From: Salegentibacter agarivorans
GTDB taxonomy: Bacteria > Bacteroidota > Bacteroidia > Flavobacteriales > Flavobacteriaceae
NCBI RefSeq assembly: GCF_900113135.1
Contig: NZ_FOOH01000009.1
Coordinates: 62,001 to 126,000 of the forward strand
DNA: 64,000 nucleotides
Direction of reading: 5' to 3'
Shown: one piece after another, positions 55,043 through 64,000 of the stretch
How the letters are laid out: each line of letters starts with the position of its first letter
How positions within the stretch are numbered: position 1 is the first letter of the stretch
Notes under the pieces: generated by a model
Database searches by the model: none
The model's input: the letters and a program-made list of their open reading frames with translations, nothing else
Told to the model about the DNA's origin: nothing
Program-made: the position numbers and the translations under genes

Positions 55043-55741
55043 TTAATCATATTTTAATTCTTCGCCTTGCTTCAATTTAAATCGCTTTCTAAAAGCAAAG
55101 ACCGAAGCGTAGAGCAGCGGAGTATCCAGCGCGGCAACGATTACTTTAAATAAAAATCCGCTAAGTAAAAGTGCGCCAAATAAGTCCCATTCAATTTTAT
55201 TAAAACTACAGAGCAAAAACAAGACCGAAAACGTATCTACAAACTGCGAGAGAAAGGTAGAAAAGTTATTCCGGAGCCATAAATGTTTTCCTTTGGTCAA
55301 TCTTTTCCAAAAATGGAATAAGTGAATATCTATATACTGTGCCAATAAATAGGCAACCATTGAGGCAAAAACGGCAATAGTGGTAGCGCCAAAAACCTGT
55401 GTAAACAAAGCGTCGCCTATGGGAGACCATTCGGTAGCGGGCACGGCATCTGCAGTGTAAATTATCAACAAAGAAAAGAACGAAGCAAAAATTCCCGTGG
55501 TTACTACCTGGTTGGCTTTTTTCTTACCGTAAATCTCGCTAATAATATCGGTGATCAAAAAAGTAACCGGATACGGTAAAATTCCAACAGAAATTTCAAA
55601 TGTATAGAGCCCAAAAAAATCCCAGCTAAAGAATTTCTGAAATATTAGGTTCGAAACAACCAATGAGGCGATAAAAAGCCCGGCCAATATTAAATATACG
55701 CGCTGTGCCGCAAGTTTGTCTTTCAGTAAAAGTTTAGCCAA
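55043..55741 (-). CDS. yhhQ: Queuosine precursor transporter (YhhQ/VUT family)
   Basis: A 232-residue membrane protein with six hydrophobic segments, of the VUT/YhhQ family. Typical stretches are LFIASLVVSNLIFQKFF, PVTFLITDIISEIYGKKKAN and the later FLSQFVDTFSVLFLL. YhhQ imports queuosine precursors such as preQ0 and preQ1. The start is well placed 24 bases after a -7 box. With QueE and FolE also encoded, the cell may both make and salvage deazaguanines. Confidence 0.9.
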   Translation of the reverse strand: MAKLLLKDKLAAQRVYLILAGLFIASLVVSNLIFQKFFSWDFFGLYTFEISVGILPYPVTFLITDIISEIYGKKKANQVVTTGIFASFFSLLIIYTADAVPATEWSPIGDALFTQVFGATTIAVFASMVAYLLAQYIDIHLFHFWKRLTKGKHLWLRNNFSTFLSQFVDTFSVLFLLCSFNKIEWDLFGALLLSGFLFKVIVAALDTPLLYASVFAFRKRFKLKQGEELKYD

Positions 55742-55764
55742 ATTTATTTTTTAAGTCTTCCTAC

Positions 55765-55772
55765 AAAATTAG
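55765..55772 (-). promoter_or_regulatory. -7 box of yhhQ
   Basis: TAATTTTG on the reverse strand fits the -7 consensus and is 24 bases from the ATG. Confidence 0.5.
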
Positions 55773-55847
55773 GGGTATGTGATTTTGTTTTACTTAATTT
55801 GCTGTGAAATTTACAGGATAAGCTTTAATAATTTTTCTTCAGTTAGT

Positions 55848-56975
55848 TTGAATTCCCCAAAAATAGTACATATCGCCCTGGGAAGCAATGTGGGCAACCG
55901 CTTTGAGCTTCTGCAAAATGCACTGCATAAATTATATTTAGAAATTGGCGAGGTGCAACAGGTATCGCAGGTTTATGAAACGCCCGCCTGGGGTTTTGAG
56001 GGCAATGCTTTTTTAAACGCCTGTATTGCCGTTTCTACCAGATTTTCTGCGGAAGAAATTCTTCGGAAATTATTAAAGATTGAAGCTGATGCCGGTCGAG
56101 TTCGCTCTGATGCTAAAAATTACCAAAACCGAAGCCTGGATCTGGATATTCTTCTTTTTGAAGATGAAATTTTAGAAACCTCAGATTTGATAGTGCCGCA
56201 TCCTGCAATGCAAAACCGAAAATTTGTGTTGTTACCTTTGGCCGATATCGCTGCTAAGGAGCATCATCCTATTTTTCAAGTTTCTATTGAAAAATTACTG
56301 AAGCGGGTTGAGGACAATTCAGAAATAAAAGCGATTCCTGAAAAGCTAGAGATTCCTAAAAAAGCATTCAATTTAAATAACCTGAATTATATCGCGGTTG
56401 AAGGAAATATTGGTGCCGGGAAAACCAGCTTTTCTACCATGGTTTCCGAAGATTTTAATGCAAAACTCATTTTAGAAAGGTTTAAAGACAATCCGTTTTT
56501 ACCAAAATTCTACGAGAACAAAGAGCGATATGCTTTTCCCTTGGAAATGTCTTTTCTGGCCGATCGCTATCAGCAACTTTCAGACGATTTAGCGCAATAT
56601 GATCTTTTTAAAGATTTTGTGATCTCAGATTACGATGTTTTTAAGTCGCTTATTTTTGCTAAAATCACGCTGCTTGAAGACGAATATGCTTTATATCACA
56701 AGCTTTTTCATTTAATGTACAAGGAATTGGTAAAGCCAGATCTTTACATTTATCTCTACCAAAATACAGATCGACTATTGGAGAATATCAAGGCTCGCGG
56801 TCGTGATTACGAGCAGAATATTCAGCCAGATTATTTAGTGGAAATCAATAAAAGTTACCTGAATTTTATAAAGACCCAAACCAATATGAAGGTGCAGATT
56901 GTAGATATTTCCGGGAAAGACTTTGTAAATAACCGCCTGGATTATTTGTCGATTTTAGAAGAGATCAAAGCCTAA
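55848..56975 (+). CDS. folK: FolK-deoxynucleoside kinase fusion
   Basis: From the TTG at 55848 a 375-residue two-domain protein. Residues ~1-150 are a pterin pyrophosphokinase (FolK): IALGSNVGNR, VYETPAWGFEGNAFLNA, RSLDLDILLFED and VPHPAMQNRKFVLLPL are all there. Residues ~175-375 are a deoxynucleoside kinase with P-loop EGNIGAGKTS and ERFKDNPFL. The first step serves folate synthesis; the second salvages deoxynucleosides. The frame extends to 55779, but that leader has no homology. Such fusions occur across Bacteroidota. Divergent from yhhQ; a 6-bp hairpin (56980-56995) follows the stop. Confidence 0.92.
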   Translation: MNSPKIVHIALGSNVGNRFELLQNALHKLYLEIGEVQQVSQVYETPAWGFEGNAFLNACIAVSTRFSAEEILRKLLKIEADAGRVRSDAKNYQNRSLDLDILLFEDEILETSDLIVPHPAMQNRKFVLLPLADIAAKEHHPIFQVSIEKLLKRVEDNSEIKAIPEKLEIPKKAFNLNNLNYIAVEGNIGAGKTSFSTMVSEDFNAKLILERFKDNPFLPKFYENKERYAFPLEMSFLADRYQQLSDDLAQYDLFKDFVISDYDVFKSLIFAKITLLEDEYALYHKLFHLMYKELVKPDLYIYLYQNTDRLLENIKARGRDYEQNIQPDYLVEINKSYLNFIKTQTNMKVQIVDISGKDFVNNRLDYLSILEEIKA

Positions 56976-57001
56976 TGATTTCCTAGAAGTAGGAAGTTCC
57001 T

Positions 57002-57568
57002 CTAGTGAGCCATATAAGATTGCTCACGATTATTGGTGGTTATTTTAGAAAATAGATCCCATAAAACCACGCCTACACTAACCGCAATATTTAGCGAATG
57101 TTTACTACCTAATTGCGGGATTTCAATAATTCCATCACTCGCCGAAACTACTTTTTGTTGTACTCCTTTTACCTCGTTACCAAAAACCACGGCGATTTTT
57201 TCACCCGGTTGGGCTTTAAAATCATTTAGCATCACCGAGCCTTCAGCTTGTTCAATTGAAAATACTTTTGTTTTCTCTCGTTGAAGTTTTTCCACTACCT
57301 CCAGCGTGTTTTCCGTATATTCCCAGTCTACGGTTTCAGTTGCGCCTAAAGCGGTTTTCTGAATATCTTTATGAGGTGGTTGTGCGGTAATTCCGCAGAG
57401 ATAAATCTTTTCGATTAAAAAAGCATCGGCACTACGAAAAACCGAACCAATATTATTTAAGCTTCTAATATTGTCTAGAATCAGAATAATAGGTGTCTTC
57501 TCAGCTTTCTTGAATTCCTCAATAGATTTTCGGTCCAGTTCGCTGTTTTTTAATTTTCGGTTTTCCAT
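57002..57568 (-). CDS. TrmH-family (SpoU) RNA methyltransferase
   Basis: A 188-residue SPOUT methyltransferase. Motif 1 is LDNIRSLNNIGSVFRSADAF (residues 31-50), motif 2 VVFGNEVKGV and motif 3 SLNIAVSVGVVLWD, all typical of 2'-O-ribose methyltransferases of tRNA or rRNA. It lacks the N-terminal substrate-binding domain of RlmB. The target cannot be told, but tRNA position 18 or 34 is likely by size. The start is conserved in position, yet its -7 box ends five bases upstream, implying a leaderless mRNA. Confidence 0.9.
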   Translation of the reverse strand: MENRKLKNSELDRKSIEEFKKAEKTPIILILDNIRSLNNIGSVFRSADAFLIEKIYLCGITAQPPHKDIQKTALGATETVDWEYTENTLEVVEKLQREKTKVFSIEQAEGSVMLNDFKAQPGEKIAVVFGNEVKGVQQKVVSASDGIIEIPQLGSKHSLNIAVSVGVVLWDLFSKITTNNREQSYMAH

Positions 57569-57573
57569 AGCGG

Positions 57574-57581
57574 CAAAATTA
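57574..57581 (-). promoter_or_regulatory. -7 box of the TrmH-family gene, adjacent to the ATG
   Basis: TAATTTTG on the reverse strand, with only CCGCT between it and the ATG at 57568. Transcription would begin at or next to the start codon. Confidence 0.5.
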
Positions 57582-57710
57582 ATAAGAATGCGAGGAAATA
57601 AATTAATTTAAATCTAAAAAGACTGGAGTTGATAAGCAGGGATTTTTAATTCGAATCTTTCGTAATTACGGGTTTCATAGGTTATTTACATTTTAGTTTT
57701 ATATTAGTAA

Positions 57711-60700
57711 ATGATAAAATATTCCTCTAGTATGATATATAAAACTACTTCCCTGCTACTTTTTTTCTTCCTGTCTGTCACTCTTGCAGCCCAGGATATT
57801 AATAAAGAAGATACCCGTTTACTTTCAAAACCCGCGATGAGTGATTCTCAAATCGCTTTTATTTATGCCGAAGATCTTTGGGTGGCAAATAAAGATGGCT
57901 CTTCACCAAGAAGACTTACAGTAGATGATGGGATTGAATCCAATCCTGTTTTTTCACCAGACGGAAGTTTAATAGCTTTTAATGCAGAATATGATGGAAA
58001 TACCGATGTATATGTGGTTCCTGCTAATGGTGGCGTGCCTGAGCGCCTTAGTTGGCACCCCGGGAGCGACCTGGTTCGTGGTTTTACACCAGATGGTTCT
58101 GCTGTACTATTTGGTTCTCAGCGTAGTGTTTTTACAAATAGATATATGAAACTCTTTGAGGTTTCAGTAAAGGGTGGCCAGGTTAAAGAACTGGAGATTC
58201 CAAATGCCTTTTGGGCAGATTATTCAGACGATGGAAAATACATTGCTTATACGCCACTTTTCGAAGCTTTTAATCAATGGAAATATTATCGTGGTGGTAC
58301 TGCTTCTCGAATTTGGATCTTTGATACCAATGACCATTCTGTTACAGAAATTTCGAAACCGGAAGGTGGAAGCAACGATACCAGGCCTCAATGGCTGGGT
58401 GATAAAGTTTATTTCAGGAGTGACAGGAATGGAGAATTCAATTTGTACAGTTATGATATGAATTCCAAAGAGATTACTCAACTTACCAATTTTAAAGATT
58501 TCCCGGTTTTAGATCTTTCCGCAGGAAATGATGAAATCATTTTTGAGCAAGCCGGATACCTGCATACCTATAATCCGGAAACTAATACTACTGAAAAAAT
58601 AGAGGTTGGGATCGCGACAGATCTTCTTGAACTGCGCCCAAGGTTTGTAAAGGGTGATGAATATATTCGTACCGCCTCCGTTTCGCCTACCGGTGCAAGG
58701 GTGGTAATGGATTTTAGAGGGGAAATAGTAACGGTGCCCGCTGAAAAAGGCGATGTGGTTAATATAACTGAAACCCCGGGGGTGCACGAACAAGACCCTG
58801 TATGGTCTCCAAATGGAAAATTCATCGCGTATGTTAGCGATGAAAGCGGAGAATATGCACTGCACGTTCAGGATCAAAGCGAACAAAAAGAGGCTAAAAA
58901 ATTTAAACTTGAGGGTGCAGGTTTTTATGCTTATCCAAAGTGGTCGCCAGATAGTAAGAAAATAAGTTTTGTAGATAATGGGCGTAATCTTTATGTGTTA
59001 AACATAGATTCCGGAAAAGTGACAAAAGTTTCTCAGGATGAACGATATATACCGGGAGTTTTTAGGAACCTTTTTGGTAGTTGGTCTCACGATTCTAATT
59101 GGATTAGTTACACCATAGTAACAGGAACCAGCTTTGAACAGGCCTATGTGTATTCGCTTTCAGAAGATAAATCTTATGCAATTTCCGATGGTTTCTCCAG
59201 CGTTTCAAGTCCGGTTTTTGATCCAAGCGGAAAATATCTTTATATGTTAGCTTCTACAGATGCCGGGCCGGTGGTGAATTGGTTTGATCAGTCTAACCAG
59301 GATATGGAAATGACCAGTTCGATTTACCTGGTGACTTTACAGAAGGATGTAGAATCTCCATTTGCAAGAGAAAACGATGTTGAAAAGATTGAGCAGGCAG
59401 AAAAAGAGGAAGAGAAAAAGAAGAAGGCGGAAGAAGAGGATAAAGAAATCAAAGTTCCCGACTTGAAAATTGATTTCGAGGGAATAGAAAACAGGATCGT
59501 GGATGTACCGCTTCCTGCCGGCAAGTATGCTAACCTAAGTTCGCCAAAAGAAGGAAATCTCTATTATTTAGCTTATCCTCCTCACGAGCAAAACAAGGGA
59601 ACTCTAAATCTGTACAATCTTAAAGAAAGGGAGAATAAGAAGATAATGCCTGCCACTTTTTACGAGATATCTGCCAATGGAAAAAAGATACTTTATAAGG
59701 CAGAAGAAAAATGGGGTCTCGTTGAAATTGATAAAATTGAAGAAAAGCGAACGCTTAATACCGGTGATATTCAGGTTAAAATTGATCCCGTAGCAGAATG
59801 GCCAAATATTTTTGATGAGGCCTGGCGAGTTAATCGAGACTACTTTTATGATCCCGGGATGCACGGCGTAGACTGGGATAAAATGAAAGAAAAATATCAG
59901 CCTTTTATAGGAGATGTTACTTCCCGAAGCGACCTCTACCGGGTGATGGAATGGATGTTTAGTGAACTTGGAGTTGGGCATCACAGGTTTTCCGGTAGAG
60001 GTGACAGGCTTCATTCTAAAGAATCTGTAAAAGGAGGTCTCTTGGGAGCAGATTTCAGTATAGAAGATGACAGGTATAGGTTTGAGAAAATCTATGGCGG
60101 GCTCAATTGGAACCCTAATTTGCGTTCTCCCCTTACCGAACCCGGAGTAGATGTGAAAGAAGGCGATTATCTATTGGCAGTAGATGGAGAAGAGCTAGAG
60201 GCTAGTGATAATATCTATAAGTTATTTGAAAATACGGCCGGGAAAATAGTGATGCTCACCGTGGGTCCTAATCCTAATATGAAGAATTCAAGAAAAATTA
60301 AAGTAACTCCGGTTGAAAATGAAATTGCTTTAAGAAACCGCGATTGGATAGAAGGCAATATTCAAAAAGTTCACGAAGCTACCGATGGCCGGGTTGCCTA
60401 TGTTTATGTGCCAAATACTGCCACGGAGGGACATGAGTACTTCAAACGCTACTTCTTTCCGCAGGCGAACAAGCAGGCGATTATTGTAGATGAACGTTTT
60501 AATGGCGGTGGCCAACTGGCAGATTATGTTATAGATATTCTTAAAAAACCAGAGCAGGCACACTGGAGGTTTCGCTATGGAAAAGATCTAAAATCGCCAA
60601 GTGCTTCTATACAGGGGCCAAAAGTGATGATTACTGATGAAACTTCAGGTTCCGGTGGGGATTATCTGCCGTGGATGTTTAGAAAATTTGATCTTGGAAC

Positions 60701-60992
60701 TATCGTTGGAAAAACTACCTGGGGCGGCCTGGTAGGCGTATTGGGTTATCCTGAATTTATAGATGGCGGCTCTGTTACCGCACCTAATGTTGCTTTTTAT
60801 ACCGAAGAAGGTTTTAGTGTAGAAAACGAAGGAGTAGCACCAGATGTTGAGGTGGAACAATGGCCGGAAGAAGTTCTTGAAGGAAGAGACCCTCAACTGG
60901 AAAAAGCCATTGAGATTGTGCTGAAACAGCTGGAGGCTAATCCGCCGGCAGAAGTGCCTTCCCCGGTATATCCTGATAAAACTGATAACTAA
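57711..60992 (+). CDS. Tricorn-like S41 peptidase, secreted
   Basis: A 1093-residue protein with a signal peptide (ends SVTLAAQ; the start could be ATG 57732 instead). Residues ~40-560 hold beta-propeller repeats of the WD40-like/TolB type (SPDGSLIAF, SPNGKFIAYVSDES). A highly charged lysine/glutamate segment (~562-590) follows, then a tricorn C1 region, a PDZ domain around 790-870 and the S41 protease domain with nucleophile serine in TSGSGGDYLP and the VDERFNGGG loop. It cuts peptides in the periplasm or outside the cell. Peptides from it could feed the SusCD and carboxypeptidase locus at 24-31 kb, though that is inference. Confidence 0.92.
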   Translation: MIKYSSSMIYKTTSLLLFFFLSVTLAAQDINKEDTRLLSKPAMSDSQIAFIYAEDLWVANKDGSSPRRLTVDDGIESNPVFSPDGSLIAFNAEYDGNTDVYVVPANGGVPERLSWHPGSDLVRGFTPDGSAVLFGSQRSVFTNRYMKLFEVSVKGGQVKELEIPNAFWADYSDDGKYIAYTPLFEAFNQWKYYRGGTASRIWIFDTNDHSVTEISKPEGGSNDTRPQWLGDKVYFRSDRNGEFNLYSYDMNSKEITQLTNFKDFPVLDLSAGNDEIIFEQAGYLHTYNPETNTTEKIEVGIATDLLELRPRFVKGDEYIRTASVSPTGARVVMDFRGEIVTVPAEKGDVVNITETPGVHEQDPVWSPNGKFIAYVSDESGEYALHVQDQSEQKEAKKFKLEGAGFYAYPKWSPDSKKISFVDNGRNLYVLNIDSGKVTKVSQDERYIPGVFRNLFGSWSHDSNWISYTIVTGTSFEQAYVYSLSEDKSYAISDGFSSVSSPVFDPSGKYLYMLASTDAGPVVNWFDQSNQDMEMTSSIYLVTLQKDVESPFARENDVEKIEQAEKEEEKKKKAEEEDKEIKVPDLKIDFEGIENRIVDVPLPAGKYANLSSPKEGNLYYLAYPPHEQNKGTLNLYNLKERENKKIMPATFYEISANGKKILYKAEEKWGLVEIDKIEEKRTLNTGDIQVKIDPVAEWPNIFDEAWRVNRDYFYDPGMHGVDWDKMKEKYQPFIGDVTSRSDLYRVMEWMFSELGVGHHRFSGRGDRLHSKESVKGGLLGADFSIEDDRYRFEKIYGGLNWNPNLRSPLTEPGVDVKEGDYLLAVDGEELEASDNIYKLFENTAGKIVMLTVGPNPNMKNSRKIKVTPVENEIALRNRDWIEGNIQKVHEATDGRVAYVYVPNTATEGHEYFKRYFFPQANKQAIIVDERFNGGGQLADYVIDILKKPEQAHWRFRYGKDLKSPSASIQGPKVMITDETSGSGGDYLPWMFRKFDLGTIVGKTTWGGLVGVLGYPEFIDGGSVTAPNVAFYTEEGFSVENEGVAPDVEVEQWPEEVLEGRDPQLEKAIEIVLKQLEANPPAEVPSPVYPDKTDN

Positions 60993-61067
60993 TATTCTTT
61001 CGACTTAATTTAAATTTAGAAAGCGGGAATTTGAATTACCAGGTGCGCGTCTAAAAGTCTTATAAAA

Positions 61068-62462
61068 ATGAATAAACTCACTTATTTCTTATTGCTAGCA
61101 ATTACCCTGTCATCTTGCAAGAATAAGGAAGTCAAAGCCTACGATCTTGTTATTTATAATGCTCAAATTATAGATGTAGAGAGTGAAAGTCTAAGCAAAG
61201 GACAATCAATTTTTATTTCAGATGGTGAAATTGTTGAGGTTCGTGAAAGTATTGAGAATGAGAAATTTGTTGCCGATCGATTAATTGATGCCGAAGGAAA
61301 GTTTGTAATACCGGGACTATGGGATAACCACGTTCATTTTAGAGGGGGTGATACTTTGGTAGAAGAAAACAAAGACCTTCTACCACTTTTTTTAGCATAC
61401 GGAATTACCACTGTACGCGATGCCGGTGGTGATATCACTCCGAGTGTAATGGAATGGAAAGATCAAATTGCTAATAGTGAATTAGATGGTCCCAGGATTT
61501 TTAGTTCGGGGCCCAAGCTGGATGGTGATAAACCGGCCTGGCCTGGGTCTATAAAAGTTTCAAATTCGAGCGATATTGGAGCTGCCTTAGATTCCCTGGA
61601 GAAATTAGATGTAGATTACGTAAAGACCTATGATGGAAATCTTTCCGCAGAAAATTATTACAATATCATTAAAGAAACTGAAAAACGTGGCCTAAAAATC
61701 ACCGGCCATATGCCCATGAGCGCCGATTTCATGAAAGCGGTTTCGTTAGGTCTTGATGGTGCCGAGCATATGTATTATCCACTGAAAGCCTGTTCTCCTG
61801 CCGCCGACAGTCTTACTAAACCCGATCTTGGCTACGGAATGATAGAACCATTAATAGATACCTACGATCCCGAACTTGCAGCAGAGGTTTTTGCTAAAAT
61901 GAGTCAAGAAAATGTATACGTAACCCCCACACTTTATATAGGTAAAACCTTGGCGGAAATTTTGGAAGTAGATCACAGGCAGGATTCATTGTTAAACTAT
62001 ATTGGTCCCGGAATTCAAAAAACCTACCAAGGTAGAATAGAAGGAGCAAAAAGAGCAAAAGCATCCGGTAGTAAGATGAGGGAAAAAATGGAAGAAATAA
62101 GTGTGCGAATGATTGAGCCAATGGAGAATGCGGGCGTTAAGCTTTTAGCAGGTTCAGATTGTGGGGCATTTAATTCTTATGTCTATCCCGGCGAATCTTT
62201 GCACGGGGAATTAAATGCCCTTTCTAAAGCAGGTTTAAGTAATGCCCAGGTATTAAAAAGCTCTATAATTAACGGCCCCGAATTTCTGGATCTTGGAGAT
62301 AAATATGGAAGTGTGGAAGAAGGAAAAATAGCCGATCTCTTGCTTTTGGAAAATAATCCTCTTGAAAATTTGCAGAACCTAAAGGAAATCACAGCGGTAA
62401 TAAAAAGCGGAAAGGTGTTTACCCGTGAAGATTTGGGAAAAATGCTTCAGGATATTCAATAA
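61068..62462 (+). CDS. Amidohydrolase family lipoprotein
   Basis: A 464-residue protein with lipobox LAITLSSC (Cys ~17). The metal-dependent hydrolase fold is shown by VIPGLWDNHVHF (HxH), KTYDG carrying the carboxylated-lysine candidate, KITGHMPMS, GAEHMY and AGSDCGAF with the catalytic aspartate; ENNPLENL near the end is the usual composite-domain closure. Imidazolonepropionase or prolidase-like peptidase activity is typical for this group. It lies 75 bases after the tricorn-like gene on the same strand and may act on its products. Confidence 0.88.
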   Translation: MNKLTYFLLLAITLSSCKNKEVKAYDLVIYNAQIIDVESESLSKGQSIFISDGEIVEVRESIENEKFVADRLIDAEGKFVIPGLWDNHVHFRGGDTLVEENKDLLPLFLAYGITTVRDAGGDITPSVMEWKDQIANSELDGPRIFSSGPKLDGDKPAWPGSIKVSNSSDIGAALDSLEKLDVDYVKTYDGNLSAENYYNIIKETEKRGLKITGHMPMSADFMKAVSLGLDGAEHMYYPLKACSPAADSLTKPDLGYGMIEPLIDTYDPELAAEVFAKMSQENVYVTPTLYIGKTLAEILEVDHRQDSLLNYIGPGIQKTYQGRIEGAKRAKASGSKMREKMEEISVRMIEPMENAGVKLLAGSDCGAFNSYVYPGESLHGELNALSKAGLSNAQVLKSSIINGPEFLDLGDKYGSVEEGKIADLLLLENNPLENLQNLKEITAVIKSGKVFTREDLGKMLQDIQ

Positions 62463-62605
62463 TAGTTTCAGCTGCCCAATTTAGCATAGTTAATTAGTTA
62501 GGATATATTATTTTCGAAATTCAATTTTCAAGTATAAATAAGGGAAAAACCCCAGTTCGCAAATCATACAATCGCTTATCTTTAATAGGATAAAAATGGA
62601 ATGTT

Positions 62606-62935
62606 ATGATACAGGGTGGTCTTATAGGTTTGGTGTTTTTGCTTAGGATTAGCTTTAGCGATGATATAAGAGTGGTAGATATGGTTGTGAATAGCTATAC
62701 CGAAGAATGTGTGGGAGAAAGGGAAGGAAATTGCTTACTCGTGCAGGAAGGAGACCATATAGGTACAGATAACTGGAGCCTTTTTTATTATGAGGACAGC
62801 ATAGAAGGCTTTGATTATGAGCCCGGTTATATTTATCATTTAAAAGTGAAGAAGAAGAAAATAAAAAATCCGCCTATGGATGGTTCTTCAATTTCATATC
62901 GACTGGTAAGGATAATGTCTAAGGAAAAGGTTTAA
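62606..62935 (+). CDS. DUF4377 domain protein
   Basis: A 109-residue protein consisting of a short hydrophobic N-terminus (GLIGLVFLL) and one DUF4377 domain with its two conserved cysteines (ECVGEREGNCLLV) followed by FDYEPGYIYHLKVKKKKI. The domain is often found in exported proteins next to META/HslJ domains; function is unknown. The N-terminus is too short for a good signal peptide, so the true start may be elsewhere or the gene slightly truncated. TATCTTTA at 62577-62584 is a promoter-like box. Confidence 0.75.
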   Translation: MIQGGLIGLVFLLRISFSDDIRVVDMVVNSYTEECVGEREGNCLLVQEGDHIGTDNWSLFYYEDSIEGFDYEPGYIYHLKVKKKKIKNPPMDGSSISYRLVRIMSKEKV

Positions 62936-63017
62936 ATTGAAGATCTTCAGGGTTTCTTCTTTTTTATTACTACCATCTTTTTCAAATCTTAGCTAACTTG
63001 CAAAGAAAAAATAATTC

Positions 63018-64000
63018 TTGCCCAGATCTAAAAAGTCATTAGAAGCCAATAAAGTCAGTTTTAAAGGAAGTTTTGCATCCTTAAAATTTGTACCTAGATT
63101 TTTTAAGGAAATCAGGAAAGTAAACCCTTTGCTGTTTTACGCTAATGTATTGGCAAGGACCATTAACGCCATTTTACCGGTTGTTATCCTTATTGTAGGA
63201 AAATTGATTATTGATGAGGTGGTTTTACAAATTGCGGCCGAAGAAAAAGACCTTGATAGGTTATGGTTACTGGTAGCAGCAGAATTCGGTCTGGCTATTT
63301 TATCAGATCTAATGAGTAGGGCGATTAGTTTGACTGATGGTTTGTTGGGAGACCAATATAGCATAGATACTTCGGTTCGAATTATTAAGAAAACTTCAGA
63401 ATTAAACCTTGATCAGTTAGAAGATTCTGAGTTTTATGATAAACTGGAACGAGCCCGGCAGCAAACCACCGGTAGGGTTGGGTTAATGTCTAATATTCTT
63501 ACCCAGGCTGAGGATTTGGTGGTAATTTTCACTTTACTTGCTGGGGTAGTCGCCTTTGAACCCTGGCTAATAATTTTACTGGTGGTTTCCGTAGTTCCTA
63601 CAATAATAAATGAAATCAAATTTAGTGGCACCAGTTATTCCCTGGCCAGAAGTTGGACCCAAGAACGTCGGGAACTGGATTATTTGCGCTATGTAGGCGC
63701 TAGTGATGTAACGGCAAAAGAGGTAAAACTCTTCGGACTTTCAGATTACCTGGCAAACCGATTTAAAAACCTTTCCGACACTTATTATTTAATGAGTAAA
63801 AAACTGGCAAAACAGCGCGCCGGTTGGGGTTCAGTTTTCAACGTGATTGGTACAGGAGCCTATTATGGTGCTTATCTTTTAATCGTTTTTAGAACCGTAG
63901 CGGGAATTTTTACACTTGGTGATCTTACTTTCCTATCGGGTTCTTTTAACAGACTTCGATCTAAATTGCAGGGCTTTTTTACCCGCTTTACCGCAATTAC
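63018..64000 (+). CDS. ABC transporter, transmembrane part (cut by the window end)
   Basis: An open frame from a TTG at 63018 (an in-frame stop lies at 63012) runs off the window, giving 327 residues so far. It shows a basic N-terminus and several hydrophobic helices: LLFYANVLARTINAILPVVI, AEDLVVIFTLLAGVV, WLIILLVVSVVP and YGAYLLIVF. Between them is the charged intracellular region (YLRYVGASDVTAKEVKLFG) usual in type IV ABC exporters of the MsbA/HlyB kind. The ATP-binding domain must lie beyond 64000. No ATG is near, so TTG is the likely start. Confidence 0.8.
   Translation, partial: MPRSKKSLEANKVSFKGSFASLKFVPRFFKEIRKVNPLLFYANVLARTINAILPVVILIVGKLIIDEVVLQIAAEEKDLDRLWLLVAAEFGLAILSDLMSRAISLTDGLLGDQYSIDTSVRIIKKTSELNLDQLEDSEFYDKLERARQQTTGRVGLMSNILTQAEDLVVIFTLLAGVVAFEPWLIILLVVSVVPTIINEIKFSGTSYSLARSWTQERRELDYLRYVGASDVTAKEVKLFGLSDYLANRFKNLSDTYYLMSKKLAKQRAGWGSVFNVIGTGAYYGAYLLIVFRTVAGIFTLGDLTFLSGSFNRLRSKLQGFFTRFTAI

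Overview
This window comes from an AT-rich member of the Bacteroidota, almost certainly a marine-type Flavobacteriaceae of the Gramella/Salegentibacter/Zunongwangia kind. The evidence is the gliding genes gldB and gldC, a cell-division and wall (dcw) cluster in the flavobacterial order, a SusC/SusD pair, a type IX secretion (type B) C-terminal sorting domain, a SecD-SecF fusion, and promoters of the Bacteroidota type (-7 box TAnnTTTG). Gene density is high, most genes are core, and I see no rRNA, tRNA, CRISPR array, prophage or transposase.

Layout. 1-2.6 kb: end of gldB, gldC, a small conserved unknown, engB and an alpha/beta hydrolase. 2.8-18.7 kb: one long co-directional dcw run, mraZ-rsmH-ftsL-ftsI-murE-mraY-murD-ftsW-murG-murC-ftsQ-ftsA-ftsZ, opened by a MraZ operator made of three GTGGT repeats 10 bp apart and closed by a bidirectional terminator. 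murF and ddl are not in it. 18.8-21.8 kb: reverse-strand genes for a small membrane protein, a lipoprotein-type inorganic pyrophosphatase, an unknown lipoprotein and a HerA-like ATPase. 21.9-31.2 kb: an LD-carboxypeptidase-like protein and a PBP4-type DD-peptidase, divergent from susC-susD-amidase-M14 carboxypeptidase. Together these look like a peptidoglycan or muropeptide scavenging locus. 31.2-41.8 kb: separate housekeeping transcription units (queE, a DUF2911 gene, asnB, gyrB, a DUF6588 gene, mdh, secDF), most ending in a clear terminator.

42.0-43.6 kb is the only clearly accessory stretch. It holds two unrelated toxin-antitoxin modules in tandem, higBA and parDE, each with a perfect inverted repeat (likely operator) before its first gene. 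parDE lies between two diverged direct copies of the 3' end of the adjacent DUF192 gene, which suggests arrival by recombination at that gene end.

43.7-64 kb: the reverse-strand set folE-cysS-yidD-lgt-DUF192, a T9SS type B cargo protein, a GH3-family ligase divergent from a DUF2797 gene, AsmA, a queuosine-precursor transporter, a folK-deoxynucleoside kinase fusion, a TrmH-type methyltransferase, a tricorn-like peptidase, an amidohydrolase, a DUF4377 protein and the start of an ABC exporter cut by the window end.

Several start codons were moved from the longest possible reading frame to fit signal peptides, catalytic N-termini or promoters (ldcA-like, amidase, M14 peptidase, queE, asnB, folE, the DUF2797 gene, folK). 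No wholly new multi-gene system is evident. The most unusual items are the parDE insertion with a duplicated gene end, a dispersed REP-like palindrome family, the peptidoglycan-scavenging locus, a long inverted-repeat element at 49.5 kb and two genes whose promoters imply leaderless mRNAs.
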